A stretch of 64,000 nucleotides of DNA, from NCBI GenBank assembly GCA_021613375.1, contig CM038704.1:35171488-35235487 (forward strand). The letters run 5' to 3'. Source of the stretch: Megaleporinus macrocephalus. Taxonomy: Eukaryota > Chordata > Actinopteri > Characiformes > Anostomidae. The translations under genes and the position numbers were made by a program. The notes beneath the pieces are model-generated. The model was given only the letters and a program-made list of their open reading frames with translations. It made no database searches and had not been told where the DNA came from. Of the stretch, positions 48,087-59,613 are shown one piece after another; position 1 is the stretch's first letter; each line of letters starts with the position of its first letter.

Positions 48087-48236
48087 AGTTTTGTCCAGGA
48101 GTTCCATGGAAAGGTCTGCAGAACATTGATCCTGAGGCTGACCCCAACATGACCCCAGGAAGTGTTTCCGGAGGCCCCAGCATCAACACCAACATTCAGG
48201 ATGTGAACCGCTACCTGCTGCGAGACCGGAGCGGAG
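48087..48236 (+). CDS. tnrc6c: tnrc6c exon 18: CCR4-NOT/PAN3-binding motif (residues 1437-1486)
   Basis: Spanning the exon 17/18 junction is [20 protein letters not shown], the highly conserved tryptophan motif (CIM-1 in the family literature) of the silencing domain that contacts NOT and PAN3 subunits. The exon continues through TPGSV and ends QDVNRYLLRDRSG, as in TNRC6C IQDVNRYLLKSGG. The acceptor is ATCCTCAG and the donor GGAG/GTAAGA; phase 1 both ends. Confidence 0.95.
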
Positions 48237-49005
48237 GTAAGAGAGACAATTATGATCTAACACTGCTGACATAAACACACAAACTCCAACCATCGGCTTC
48301 TTCACACTCCTACCTGCTGCTGGTCCAGCTGTGCTCTTCACCACGTGCTTGATTCATCACACAGCATCACATGCTTTATTTTTACTCTTCATGTCCCGAC
48401 CCAGTTTTTTGCCCTTTAACGGAGCATTGTGTAAGATTTAGTGACATCTACAGGTGTAGTTTCAAATTGCAAACAACTGAATACCCCTTTCTCACTCCTC
48501 CCAGTGTTTGCTTCTTTAACAAAGAGGTCGTCTCTCTTGCTTTTTTTTTGGGCTTCTCACAACACAATGCTTTTCCTCTTTCGACATCTTCCAGCGGGTC
48601 CTATGGGGGGGTTGTCTGTTCTGGGTTACTGTAGGAACATGGCAGCGTCTGCTGAACACTAATCTAATGTTTTGTAGATATAAAGGCTTATTCTAAGCTA
48701 ATGAAAACACAACGATTTGTAGTTACAGGTAATTAGACACTACTTGTATTCCATTACTGATAATAGATAGTCTCTAAATCTTACACACTGATACTTTAAT
48801 ATTGAGTATTTGCCAATACTGAGTCTAATCTGATATTTAGATATTCACAGATCAGCCTTGAATTGACTGCCTTCATCTAACAATACAGTTACAGTTGTAT
48901 GTGTTTCTTTTTGTATTGCATTATCATTGTTTGGGCTATGATTATTACTTCTTGTTTGGTTTTTCACACATTATTTTGCTCATCCTGGATGTAAATGCTC
49001 CACAG

Positions 49006-49125
49006 CCTGGTCCCCCGCTGTGTCTCAGAGTGGGGGGCAGGTGACCATAAGTGAGTGGCCTGGGGCTGCCTGCTCTGGCTCCTTCAGCCTGCCTGTAAAC
49101 GAACAGGAAGAGGAGGGGAGCAAAG
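49006..49125 (+). CDS. tnrc6c: tnrc6c exon 19: variable silencing-domain linker (residues 1487-1526)
   Basis: It encodes AWSPAVSQSGGQVTISEWPG, then CSGSFSLPVNEQEEEGSK. Only the first residues (SAWP in mammals) resemble TNRC6C; the rest is divergent. It is accepted because it has CCACAG and GTACTA sites, is open, and keeps phase 1 between two certain exons (120 nt). It could be skipped in frame. The donor is weak, and reading through it stays open for about 40 codons, so an intron-retaining form is possible. Confidence 0.82.
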
Positions 49126-49839
49126 GTACTATCCTACCCCACCTAGTCCAGCCTGTCTGCTGTAGCCCTACTGCCCCACACCTGGCTGTCCCTACCCCTT
49201 CAAGCCCTCCTACATCAGCTGAAAGCATCTCACAGCTGTAGGAAGCAACTTGATCCCAAACGCATTGAAATAAGTTAAATTAGTAGTTTACTAGTAGTTT
49301 GTAGTCCAAGTGTACTTAATTAACCATGACCGTAAATAGTGGCAGCTTTTGTAGTACTAAAGAACATAGTAACTGTTTTAAAACAAATAAGCCAATCAAT
49401 AAGTCTATAAGGGATTACTTAACAGCTCCACTTAGTTAGTGCCGTGCCTCAGACACTGGCAACTTTTTTTTTTAAACCAAACATTTGCTGTAAAGTTGGG
49501 CTGGAGTTAGTGGTTGAAATTTTTCTTATAACTGACTTTGCATGAAAACTGAAAATGGCTCTTTTCCAGCTATTTTTATTGCAAATGTGCAATACAGATT
49601 TTGCCTGTGTCCCAAAATACCCTCTATTTACTTCCAAATGTGTTCCTCCTTCCCAAGTCTGGTTTTTGTTTACTGGCATTCCGAAAATCCTATTAGTTAG
49701 GTTGTTAGAACTTAGAAACCTGACCTTATAGTTTGACACAAAGTTAGCAAAATATTTAACAGAGCATTAATAGAAAAATAACAGTTCCTGTCTTCAGGTT
49801 TTATTTTGACTTTAATCATTTCTGTCCTTTCTCATCCAG

Positions 49840-50055
49840 GTAAGCTTATGGACATGAAGTCTACCTGGTCGGCAGGTCCTATTTCACACACGCAAGCCTC
49901 CATGTCCCATGACCTTTGGAAAGTTGCTCCAGGAGGTCGGACCTCCACAGCCCCGTCTCGCCCCCCACCAGGCCTCACTAACACCAAACCTTCTCAGAGC
50001 TGGACATCTGGGTCACTGGGCCTCGGCCAGAGCTGGAGCAGCTCCTACTCCTCAG
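49840..50055 (+). CDS. tnrc6c: tnrc6c exon 20: PPPGL motif region (residues 1527-1598)
   Basis: It encodes KLMDMKSTWSAGPISHTQAS, HDLWKVAPGG, then SRPPPGLTNTKPSQSWTS. The PPPGL segment is the second conserved CCR4-NOT-interacting motif; the tryptophans (STW, DLW, SQSW, QSW) follow TNRC6C spacing. The acceptor is CATCCAG and the donor TCAG/GTTCCT, a weak donor. The exon itself begins GTAAGC, so its 5' edge can be read as a donor once joined to exon 19. Phase 1 at both ends. Confidence 0.94.
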
Positions 50056-50228
50056 GTTCCTCTTCTGCTGTTTTTTTTTTTGTTGTTTTTTTTTTTTAAA
50101 TATCATTTTTAAAATGCAAAATTGAAATGCTTCAGTCCCTCATTGTAACTGTGTAACGTAACTATTACAAATTCGTTGTAGATTCTTCTACTTTGGCTGT
50201 AACTACTTTTTTACTTTCTCCATCTTAG

Positions 50229-50302
50229 AGGGAACAGCTTGGAGCTCAGACAACTCTACCAGGACCAGCAGTTGGCTTGTTTTGCGGAACTTGACTCCTC
50301 AG
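50229..50302 (+). CDS. tnrc6c: tnrc6c exon 21: start of the RRM (residues 1599-1623)
   Basis: It encodes EGTAWSSDNSTRTSSWLVLR and NLTPQ, the first beta strand of the GW182 RRM, as in TNRC6C. The acceptor is ATCTTAG; a second AG two bases on (50,229-50,230) would break the frame. The donor is CAG/GTACGA; phase 1 to 0. Confidence 0.95.
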
Positions 50303-50447
50303 GTACGAGCGTTTAGCTGTGATTTTCTTGAACGCACCCTGTGATACATCATTTTCCATTTAAATCACAATTACATGTAGGATTTCTAAGAGGCACGATT
50401 GTCTGTGATGCGTTCCCATGAAATGTGCTTGCATGTGTGTGTTGCAG

Positions 50448-50587
50448 ATTGATGGTTCCACTCTGAGGACATTGTGCATGCAGCACGGTCCTCTTATCAC
50501 GTTCCACCTCAGCTTGCCGCAGGGTAATGCTCTGGTGCGCTACAGCTCCAAAGAGGAAGCAGCCAAGGCCCAGAAGTCCCTGCACAT
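50448..50587 (+). CDS. tnrc6c: tnrc6c exon 22: RRM core (residues 1624-1669)
   Basis: It encodes [20 protein letters not shown], then a strand with [20 protein letters not shown]. This is the RRM of GW182 proteins, which lacks the usual aromatic RNA-binding residues and acts as part of the silencing scaffold rather than a classical RNA binder. The acceptor is GTTGCAG and the donor CAT/GTGAGA; phase 0 to 2. Confidence 0.97.
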
Positions 50588-51578
50588 GTGAGATTCTCTT
50601 TTTTTCATAGATGTGTCTTTCGCAGTTTACACCAGAAGGCTCCTACACTTCACCCACAGATGCAGAATTTTAAAGTATATATGAGATTATTTTTGTTATC
50701 ATTTGTATATGCTGTCCTTCAGCTCCTAAAATACCTTCTGTGCAATAGAAGCAGGATAGATCTTCTATAGTAGGACTGGACACCCTTGGTCAATGCTGTG
50801 CCATCCAATATAACACCTGGCTCAGCTGGGCTCTCTAAAAGCGGTGCACACGGACCTATTTTTAGATTTATTCCTAGTCTTATATGTCAAGTTCTCTGTT
50901 TGAATTTTGCAAACTTTCATTGCCACCATGAACTCCAATCACGTTACATCTGCTGTTGGTATGACAACGACCCGCGCGAAAAACTTCTTCAAAAGTTCTA
51001 AAAGAATCAGCTTCTCCAAAAGCAGCTCAAACTTAGTTACAACCATTAAATGTGTAAAATTGATGAAGGTCTTGCTACTTTAACTTATCCAGAATGGAGA
51101 CTAGTCCATTGCCATGGTTTGGTAGTTCTGCTGAAATTTAAGAATGAGATCTTATTAATAGCTTTACTTTAAGCCTGTTTGTTAAGTGTATGGTAACATG
51201 GCCTCTAATATTGCAGCCTAGCAAAAGAATTTACTTTTCAAGAAGTCAACTATTAACAGTGTTAACCCTGAGCTGTGTGTTTAATCTAAAACAGAAATGA
51301 AATATTAACTGCTTCTCCCTCCAGATGATTAGGACCATGCATGTCCAGCATGATATGCTCATTACTTTTTTTTCAAAATAATTCTAATTAATTCACTGTC
51401 ATCACTGCTGGTTTGTTTTAGAGAGGCCTGTTTTTGCTTCACCTGATGGAGGAAGTAGCTCTTATAAATGTTTCTGATTGGCTGAAAAGCGTGTCAGTCG
51501 TTATTTTGCGAAGGCTTATTTGAATTTTAAGTTTCTTGCTAGAGTAATCTTATCTAACCGACCATCTGTCCCGTTCAG
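50588..51578 (+). other. tnrc6c: Intron 22 of tnrc6c
   Basis: A 991-nt intron, AT-rich, with nothing recognised. Confidence 0.5.
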
Positions 51579-51939
51579 GTGTGTTCTGGGTAACACCACC
51601 ATCCTAGCGGAGTTTGCAGGAGAGGATGAAGTGACTCGTTTCTTTGCCCAGGGTCAGGCCCATCCACCCAACAGTAGCTGGCAAGGCAGCGCTGCCCCCG
51701 GGTCCAACCAGCAGCGTATAGGAAACCACTGGGGCAGCGGGGGCACGCCAGGCACCAAGACAGGCACCAACTCGGGCAGCGGAGGTAGTGGAAACGGGGG
51801 AGACCTGCTGTGGGGTGGTGTCCAACAGTACTCGAGTTTATGGGGTCCTGCTAACGGTGAAGAGACCAGGGTCATGGGGAGCCCCGTCCCAATCAATACA
51901 CTGCTGCCCGGAGACCTGCTAAGCGGAGAGAACATGTAA
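51579..51939 (+). CDS. tnrc6c: tnrc6c exon 23: end of RRM, C-terminal tail and stop (residues 1670-1789)
   Basis: It begins CVLGNTTILAEFAGEDEVTR (last RRM strand and helix), followed by a Gly/Ser-rich tail with conserved tryptophans (SSWQGS, NHWGS, LLWGGV, SSLWGP) and the terminus VMGSPVPINTLLPGDLLSGE. Human TNRC6C ends VIGSPTPLNTLLPGDLLSGESL, so the paralogue call rests strongly here. The tail tryptophans form the C-terminal silencing domain contacting CCR4-NOT. TAA stop at 51,937-51,939. The acceptor is CCGTTCAG. Confidence 0.97.
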
Positions 51940-52456
51940 CAGCCCGTGGTCCGGCACCAAAAACGAGATGAAAGAAAATGGATTCATAAAAGTAGATTCT
52001 AAAAAAAAAAACACAAATAAGCAAATCAGTGTGATGATAATCACTTTCTTTCTACGGAGCTGGAAAAAAACCCCTGTAGGTTTTGGGGGTAAGACTGGAA
52101 CGCTTACCTCTACCTCTGCTGATCATCAGTTTATCTTTTGGAAACTGGAGACGTTGAGCGCGTCATAGCGTCTTTTATTGTTTGTAGACTTTCAAAAACA
52201 AAAAGCAAGAATTGACAGAAGCGGAAGCCTTTTTCATAGTTTCTTTTATTTTCTCAAAAAAGTAATTTTTTGGTTTAGGAGAAGCAGAGGAAAGGCAGCC
52301 ATTTTGTAAAACCAAGCCCAGAAACAGAGAAACCTCACATGGCCCTACAGCCTTCCTGACCGAGACGCTGGGGAGAAGCTCCTGCTACCTTCTTACACAT
52401 CGTTTCATCGTTTTTGTGGCTTCTTTAGAACTTATCTTAGCCTTAAGTGCTCGCGT

Positions 52457-52458
<2 letters not shown>

Positions 52459-52494
<36 letters not shown>

Positions 52495-52500
52495 CTCTCT
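52459..52500. repeat. (CT)n microsatellite in the 3'UTR
   Basis: About 14 CT units followed by TTTCT variants; in the mRNA this is a PTB-type pyrimidine tract. Confidence 0.9.
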
Positions 52501-55154
52501 TTTTAAGTCATTTTTGAGCGTTTTATTTTCCAAAAACCAACTAAAGAAATTTAACTTGCACACTTCTGTTTCTGAGCCAGCGATTGGACCAGAGCAAGCG
52601 AGAGAAAAAAAAAGAACGTCACCTAGCAGCATGTGTCCTGTCTGCTAGTTCAATCAGCCGTGAGCTTATGCATTCTTTTCAGTAGTTACGCAGTTAAGGG
52701 AGGTACACTGACTCTTGTTTTATTATGGTGTCTATCATCCAGGCTGTCTGTCTGTGTGTTTATTGTTAAAAAAATAAGCTGAACATTGAGTTTATGCCTA
52801 TAGGAACTTGACCAAGCATCTGTTTGTGAACTCACAAGCCACTGTCTAAAAGACCCTTGATGGAAATATTTCCATACCGACTGGATTGCAATGCTGAATC
52901 AATCAGAACTTGCTTCTATCTTTACATGTATCTGGAGAAAGAAAAAAAAAGTCAGTGATGCATCGTGCAATATAAGCATCCACCGCTATCTTCCATCCAC
53001 ACTGAAGCAAACCGAAGCTCCTTTTGTCCTTTTTTTTTGTTTTGTTTTGTTTGTTTTAGTTTTTTTGTAACTGAACTGTGTTAATCGTGTTGAGACTTGT
53101 CAAGCTACAAAGACATTACTTATAGACTTCTTCACCTACCTGGTCTCTGTCTCACTGGCCAGCGGCTGTGTTCTCGGACTAACTCCTTAGACGCAGAGTG
53201 AACACAGAGAATCGGGATTCAGGCACAATACCAAAATAAAAGGTTTTCTCCTAATGCAGTAAAAAAGGGATCCTTGCGTCTGGTACAAAAAAAATCTGAT
53301 ATTTCGAGGGGGATTAATATAGCACTTATGAACAGATTGATGCTCCGCCTGCAATGCCAATTAACCAGACTGGAGCAAAAAAAAAAAAAAAAAAAAAAAA
53401 AGACTCTTGATGGCAACTTGGCTCTTTTCTATACCGTAGTGGTATTAAAAAAAGCTCCTTTTGTTTGCTGTCCCTCATCAGTCCTGGAGGGACGTGAATG
53501 GACTTTAAAGCCCGCAGGGTCAGACTGAAGGGGAACATAAGACTGAATCTACAATCAGACGAAACCTGCAGTACATGTTTGTTTTTACATTCTGGGTTTT
53601 TTTGGACTACATCAACGTGAATGTCACTATTACTCCAAACTTGTTTATGGCCTTTTTTCGCCATGTCTGTTAAAGAGACCTCAGACATGGATTGTTTTCC
53701 GGAAGGGGTGGCGGCTGGAACAAAAAAAAAAACAAAAAAAAAAAAACAAGCAGCTTCTTCAGTCTTAAGTGATGTGATGGGAGCTGCTGAACCTCATGGG
53801 AGGAAATGCTCGCTATCACTTGTTTCTCCTCCCAGTCTTGGAATGTCTATCTTCTGTCGCTGTGCTCCCAGCCACACCGTCAAAGCCAAAACAAACTGGT
53901 GATGACGCCTCATCTCTCCAACTCATCGCTGCCCTCTTCATCCATCCCTCTTTCTCTCTCTGATAAATGCACCTTTAGCAAGAAGCTGAGACAGTCTGAC
54001 CTCTGGAATCGCCTGTGTTGGTGTGTTTTTTCTTCTTTTCCCTTTTTCATGTACTGTACGATTCTGTTGGTCTTCATGCAGTGGGTTTTCAGTGGCACCA
54101 AAAGCCCTTCAGTGTTGATATGCAGAAACACTTTAAAGTGGTGCCGCTCTAGGCCTGTCCTGTGTAACAAATGCAATTAAGGAATGTTGCTTATATAGAC
54201 CATATTTGGTTGTTTTCATATGTTATGTGAAATGTTTTTCATTTTATGTGTGTGGACAGTATTTCCTAAGACCCCACTCAAACTCTTACGACATGTAGAA
54301 CATGCGCTGAAAGTAACTGACATCTTGGCAAGTGAAATTACCTTAAATCTTCTCACTCTAGCTAATTTTTCTTGTTGTGAACGTTTTCAATGAAAGGTTA
54401 TTTACCTAGTTTGTAGATGGTTTAACTTAACAGACTATCAGTAGCTTTTAGGGGTGGGCAGAATCAATGACACTAAACTACATTAAACCCAAAGCACTAA
54501 GCCGTAGTAGATGACGTGTTGGCTGCCCAATCCATAGTCTTAATAATAAACAGAAATCTGTTACCTCAGTCATTGTTACTAGCCTAGTTGTGTCCTGTAG
54601 CAAGGTAGCTGATGCCAAACATGATAAAAAATTAACTAAACTGCTCTGAAAGTTTAATTCAGTTAAATCTAAACTTAGAGGGTACAGTGAACGTAAACTC
54701 TTTGTTTATGGATGCTGTTTGCAATGTTTCATATGTGCTGTGCTACCCACCACCAGAGACCTTCTACAGGGGCAGCATGGAGCTTTTTGTCTGATAGCCA
54801 GCTGCAGTGGTCTTTCTATACTTTCTAGAAGTAAACAAAGTGGGCGTTGCTCAGACTGCTAGCCCAAGTCTGATTTCCGTCAGATTGTATCCAGGTAGAT
54901 TATTTTAATTGATTATTTAATTATTTTATGGTTAAGTGTCTTTTGAAATCTGCGATACCGCCATAGCCATGTAGTAAACAATGCCCTAGTTGTTACCACT
55001 TATACAGATAGGTTGGTGATGTCTGGATACACAAATCCGATCTGATGACCCACAAATAACAGTGTGGTCAGTCGTCTCCAAAAAATCGGAAGGGAAAAAA
55101 AAATTTAATACAGCCTTAAGGCTTCTGACCAAAACTTAACACATGCTGGGCCAT

Positions 55155-55166
55155 GCCCTCTGGTGG
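55155..55166 (-). promoter_or_regulatory. CTCF-like motif
   Basis: The + strand GCCCTCTGGTGG reads CCACCAGAGGGC on the minus strand, a good core match. It lies about 950 nt from an opposite-facing motif. Confidence 0.35.
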
Positions 55167-56114
55167 AGCATACTGTTTAGACATCCAATGTTTCATCAAT
55201 AAGAGACAATACAATATACAATATAAGAGAGAAAATAACCTTCATGTAAAGATAGTTTACTATTTGGCACCAGGTTCATGAAAATGAACCTGACTAACAA
55301 TTATAACGTTTTAGTAAATATAGTTTTGATTATTTCAGGAAACGATGAAGGTAAAACGTTCCGTGTGGTCAGATGATTCCACTTAAAGTAAGTAAAAACA
55401 TCTAAAACAGGCTGAATAATCTCATAATATTACTACTATCGTTAAGATAATTGAACTTGCAGAGATGTCATTTTTTCCCAGTGTGAGCTTCTTAAATTTT
55501 GCATGCTCACCTGACCCTTTCGCTTGTACAGCTGCTAGGATCCTTTTATTTTGTTTTGTTTTTCCTCCCTCTTTGCAGCCTCCATGCCGTCCACCTGTTA
55601 GCCAGAGAGCTCCCTGTTCCGTTAGCAAGAGCTCCCCCTTCCTGTTAATAAGAGAGCAGCTCTTACTTGAAACGCCCGCTCTGAAGGGGTTGGGGGGGTT
55701 CCTTTTAGCTGCTGGCTCACTCTCCAACCAGCACATCGTTAACGTTACTATGCAAAGTAAGAAAATAACGGACACATCGATGAGGTGGTCGGTGGCCCTT
55801 TACAACATTAGTGCCAATTGTGACTCCAGAGGTTGGGCTCCACTCCCAAAAACCCTCAGGCCTCCAGCATTTATATACATGCATGAATATTACTCTCTGG
55901 ATGATCGTACAGGTCGTATCCTGAAGTAGTGTTTTGGGGCACTGTGTCATTTCAGCACTCTTTCAGGGCGTAAACTAAATTTACATTTATGGAAAAGATG
56001 CTGGTTTTGAGCAGATTCTGATGTATTAGTGCATTTATTGTCTCAAATGCTAGAATAAATATGGTACAGAAGCTACGAGCAGAGGACTGCCATTCGGAGA
56101 CTTCTCTTACTCTC

Positions 56115-56128
56115 CCAGCAGGGGGCGC
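56115..56128 (+). promoter_or_regulatory. CTCF-like motif
   Basis: CCAGCAGGGGGCGC is a full match to the recalled CTCF core consensus, located in the presumed 3'UTR. Confidence 0.5.
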
Positions 56129-56985
56129 AGTCGGGTCGTCGCAGCTTCTGTTCATTTGCAGAGCCTATTATACAGTGGGACCTTCTTAACCACATGCTGC
56201 TGATTGCATATAATGTCCTCTACGGTCTCATGTGCCAATATGACGGAAGGCGTAGCGGTGTGTTTCAGCAGTGTTGTTTGAATTGCGTTTTCTTCACGTT
56301 ACGTGAACGACTTTGTTATTACCGGCAAGGAGGCACATCGACATTTCCTGTGTGTCTGAGGTGGGATGGGTCTCAAAGAGGCTGGGGAAATGCACCTGAT
56401 TACTGATAGACCTCATTTGCATCACTGAGATAATCCTTTTGCTGTCCTATTGCAGAGCGAGAAGTTTGGGAATTCGCTAATGGTGCACAGGTTGTGGCTA
56501 ATTCCTGGTACTTTTTTTGAATACCAAAAAAAAAAAAATGAAATCACATTTTAAAATCTTTTTATATATAAAAATATATATAAAAGTCGGACGAAAAAAG
56601 ATCCTTAAATGTAAATGACATAAGTGGGGGAAAAAAAAACAACATTTAAAACTGCACTTCTTGCTAACTTTCTGCTGGTGTGCGGATGTGTTCTGTTCCT
56701 CATTCTAAATGTCGACTGCATGCAGGAGTGCCTTTTTCTGTATGCTGTTTTTTTATATATATAAATATATTTATAAAGTGTTTATGTTTGTTAATTTGGG
56801 CCCATCCAACTGTGCATTTCCATTCGCCCTGAATGAGACGGGCCCTTCTGTGTCAGCTGCGTGTTCTCTCCACTACGGGGGAAAGTCGTTTAAACAGGTA
56901 CGATGCTATGTCTTAAAGCTGACGAAGGCCGTTATTGCTCCGCTGTTGCCTGGGTGTGAAACTGCCTTTCTCCAAACTCAGTTAA

Positions 56986-56991
56986 AATAAA
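56986..56991 (+). terminator. tnrc6c: Candidate poly(A) signal AATAAA (proximal)
   Basis: An AATAAA hexamer lies in an A-rich stretch about 5.0 kb after the stop codon. It is one of several candidates. The downstream sequence is A-rich at first and only weakly GT-rich, so usage is uncertain. Confidence 0.35.
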
Positions 56992-57403
56992 AAAAAGAAA
57001 AAAACTACAACCGGACTGTGAAGTCTGCACATCTAGCCTGTCCAAACCCCAGGAAGCATTTTAACGACACCAGCATAGATAACGCTACAATACCACAGCT
57101 TCTCTTCACTCATTACTGTAGACCAAATTTCAGTCGTCCAAATTTCTCTCCCTTTTAAGACCAACTGGGCAGAACACAAGTGAGCAATATTTGCATTTGA
57201 CCCTGCAGAATAAGACAGGAAAAGTACTGATACTTGATAATTTACACACAGAGAAAAAAAAAAAGAGTTTGTCTGGGATTTGCACGTGTTTTATTCTCTG
57301 AGACACGCAACGAGTATTTTTATGTAATTCCTTTTGTTTATTATTATTATTTTTAATTGTCAGAGCTCACAAAGCTGTTTTGTTTGTCCCATCTCCAGAC
57401 AAG

Positions 57404-57409
57404 AATAAA
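57404..57409 (+). terminator. tnrc6c: Candidate poly(A) signal AATAAA (main choice)
   Basis: The hexamer AATAAA sits about 5.5 kb after the stop codon, which fits a long TNRC6C 3'UTR. T-rich sequence follows further downstream (57,490-57,590). It was chosen as the default end by position, not by proof. Confidence 0.4.
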
Positions 57410-58962
57410 ACCATAAACATATCAAAACAAAACAAGTTACTACACCGATACTTGAATCAAAGATCGCCAATAACGCAATGTGAAAATGTAATATTTGTTT
57501 TGGTGTAGCTTTTACATTTCAAGGCATTTAACAATTTTTGCATTAATCACATAAGATATGATCTCATGTCTTTTTTGTTTTTTTTGGGTGTACAGACTGT
57601 GTTCCTGGTTTTGGTAATGCACCTGCACTTGTGTTCCATTCAGTATGTTTTACTGTTCATTTTTTTTTAAAAAGCTTGTTCAAAACTATGTTCTGATTAT
57701 TCTTGTAATCCAATGTTGCACTGAGTGTCTTCTCTTCCCTCACTCAGCAAATCATAAAAAAAGTAAATACAAAAAGGTGACGAGGGAAGACAATTCATGT
57801 GTTAAAGTTTACTCAAGGACTTGATCAGTTTTTGTTTGTTTGTGTAAAATGTTTAAAACCTGTAAAATGTTTATCTACCTTTATAGTGGCTTTCATTGTT
57901 GAAAAACTAGCAAGCGTTTTGCACCGGTTTGTTTTAAATATTAAGTATAAAAGGAAAAAAAAACAAAAAAAAGAGTAAAACATGGGGGAAAATGTGATAA
58001 AACTGTGGCCATAGTTAGAAAGCATATAGAGCTCCATATGTGATATGATGTTCATGCAGAAAAACAGACAGTCGAGTGCGAGATGAGTTTGTGACGGCGC
58101 GACTCATTTCAGAGGTGCCTACCGTTTTATTGTCAGTAAAGGTTTCCGTTTCCTTCCAATCCACCTGCCGTTTACAAGCGACCAATTTGTCTGCAAAATG
58201 AAACACGAGGAATTTAGCATGAGAAGAAAAAACTAACTTGTAGACGATTTCATCTTCCATCAAAAGAGAGCGAGAAAACTGAGGACTTAAGCTATTTTCT
58301 GAACTCTGGGACTGATTCAGTGTTGTATTGCAATTGCTTTTGAATTATTCTCCTTTTTGTTGTTGATGGATTATCTATGCCTGTATGTATCAATTTTAAG
58401 TTTCTGTTCTGTGAAGAAAAAGAAAAAAACGAAAGAAAAGAAATCCATGATTTGCTTGCTGTCCTGCACACTCACAAATGGACTTGGCTATTTTCTCAGG
58501 AAGACGAGAGGTCCGCAGTTCCGATTCTACTGTTTTCTAATGTTTATCATGAGCATATAACAAGTTAATGGGTGTTTAAGAAAAAAGTAAAACAGATATT
58601 GATAGAAATCCAACTCTAAGCACTGAAGGATATGGATTTCCAAATATCTTTGTTTTAATCTTTTAATATTTGTAGCAGAAAAACATTTACCAAATACTAG
58701 GCATGTATTGAACTCGCGCTTTTTTATTTCTTGAGGTGGAGTGCTTTACATTTGAATATCTATACATATGCATCGCTTTATGTTCAGACATAGTTTGTGT
58801 TACGTGTGAAGGTAGTAAACGGACCTGTAATTGTACAATATGAATCTGCCTGGCATTTCTCAGAGTCATCCTGTAATAGAAGAGACACCTCTGTTCATTC
58901 TCCTTCTTCTTCTCTCTCGTCCTGCAAAGCTGTACGCTGAGTACCACTGCCAGAGCAGAGCG

Positions 58963-59136
58963 TACGCTCTTGAAAATAAAGGTTCTCAAATGGTTCTAGG
59001 ATTTATACATCCAGAAAAAATGCTGGACCTGTGATGTTTTGGGTCTTCTCATTTACAAATAAATAAAAAGACTCTTCATGGAACCCAAAGCGGTTGGCAA
59101 AGAACCCTTTGTGGAACCTTTATTTTTTAGAGTGTA
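58963..59136. mobile_element. Short MITE with about 24-bp inverted ends
   Basis: The left end TACGCTCTTGAAAATAAAGG and the complement of the right end, TACACTCTAAAAAATAAAGG, match except at about three positions; both continue GTTC. The CACTCTAAAAAATAAAGGTTC-type end is common in teleost non-autonomous DNA elements. It carries AATAAA in its ends on both strands. No clear target duplication was found. Confidence 0.7.
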
Positions 59137-59248
59137 AAACTTGCGTTGGAGTCCAGACTTGTTCAGCATGGCAGTGGAAAGTAGGATCTGATGTACTAGA
59201 GTCAGTATGAAATGAGTGTCAATCTATGCACAAACTGGAGGAGAAGGA

Positions 59249-59268
59249 TTAGATTAGATTAGATTACA
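59249..59268. repeat. (GATTA)n short tandem repeat
   Basis: Three to four GATTA units; similar short runs occur near 5,875 and 6,978. Confidence 0.7.
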
Positions 59269-59613
59269 GATTGGTCCTCTGTAAAATGTCTGATTTGGGC
59301 CAAGGCGGAGATGTAGAACTGCATCATAATGGGATTTTCTTACCCACTGACGAACTAAGCACTGTGGGCTTTCCTGAAAGAGTCTGAGACCTTCAGGGGC
59401 TTCTGAAAGGGGAGCCTGAAAACTTAGAATTGGAGATTAGTTTTTCTTTTGATGTCTTTTGTTTGACATTAACAACATGACTGTACTGGCGTTCGTAAAT
59501 GTTTCTGGCTTTTAAACGCCCCGTTCCTTCATTCTCCACGTAGAATGTGATTGTTAACTTGCACCTAAGAGACAACCTTTCTATGGGGTATGAAGATTCT
59601 TTCTGCCTATATC

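Larger units (their letters stand above)
47595..49839 (+). other. tnrc6c: Introns 17-19 (around exons 18 and 19)
   Basis: AT-rich introns of 492, 769 and 714 nt. No repeat or extra exon could be supported. Mammalian TNRC6C has extra residues (SSPPSSQNATLP-like) between exons 18 and 19; no matching exon was found. Confidence 0.5.
5290..57430 (+). other. tnrc6c: tnrc6c gene, whole transcription unit (GW182 family)
   Basis: This span is the inferred transcribed region of a TNRC6C orthologue: one noncoding exon, 22 coding exons and a long 3'UTR. GW182 proteins bind Argonaute through GW repeats and recruit PABPC1, PAN2-PAN3 and CCR4-NOT to microRNA targets in the cytoplasm and P bodies, causing repression and deadenylation. 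All coding exons join in phase to 1,789 codons, slightly longer than the roughly 1,690-1,730 residues of human TNRC6C isoforms as recalled. The start is approximate, set at the GC-rich promoter. The end is set just past the AATAAA at 57,404; transcription could stop earlier (56,986) or later (59,614). Teleost paralogue 1 or 2 cannot be told apart here. Confidence 0.9.
51940..57430 (+). other. tnrc6c: 3'UTR of tnrc6c
   Basis: The stop codon is followed by long noncoding sequence with no acceptor-bounded exon or long ORF. It includes a (CT)n run at 52,459-52,500, A-runs near 53,378-53,401 and 53,721-53,749, and several AATAAA hexamers (53,235; 56,986; 57,404). Human TNRC6C has a 3'UTR of several kilobases, so a 5-kb one is expected. 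Its exact end is unknown. Confidence 0.65.

Noticed and set aside
49126..49241. Continuation of exon 19 ORF past its donor
   Set aside because: The next segment has no similarity to TNRC6 and the frame ends after about 40 codons; more likely intron, although retention is possible.
50231..50302. Alternative start of exon 21 at the second AG
   Set aside because: It would shift the frame of the RRM, while the first AG keeps it.
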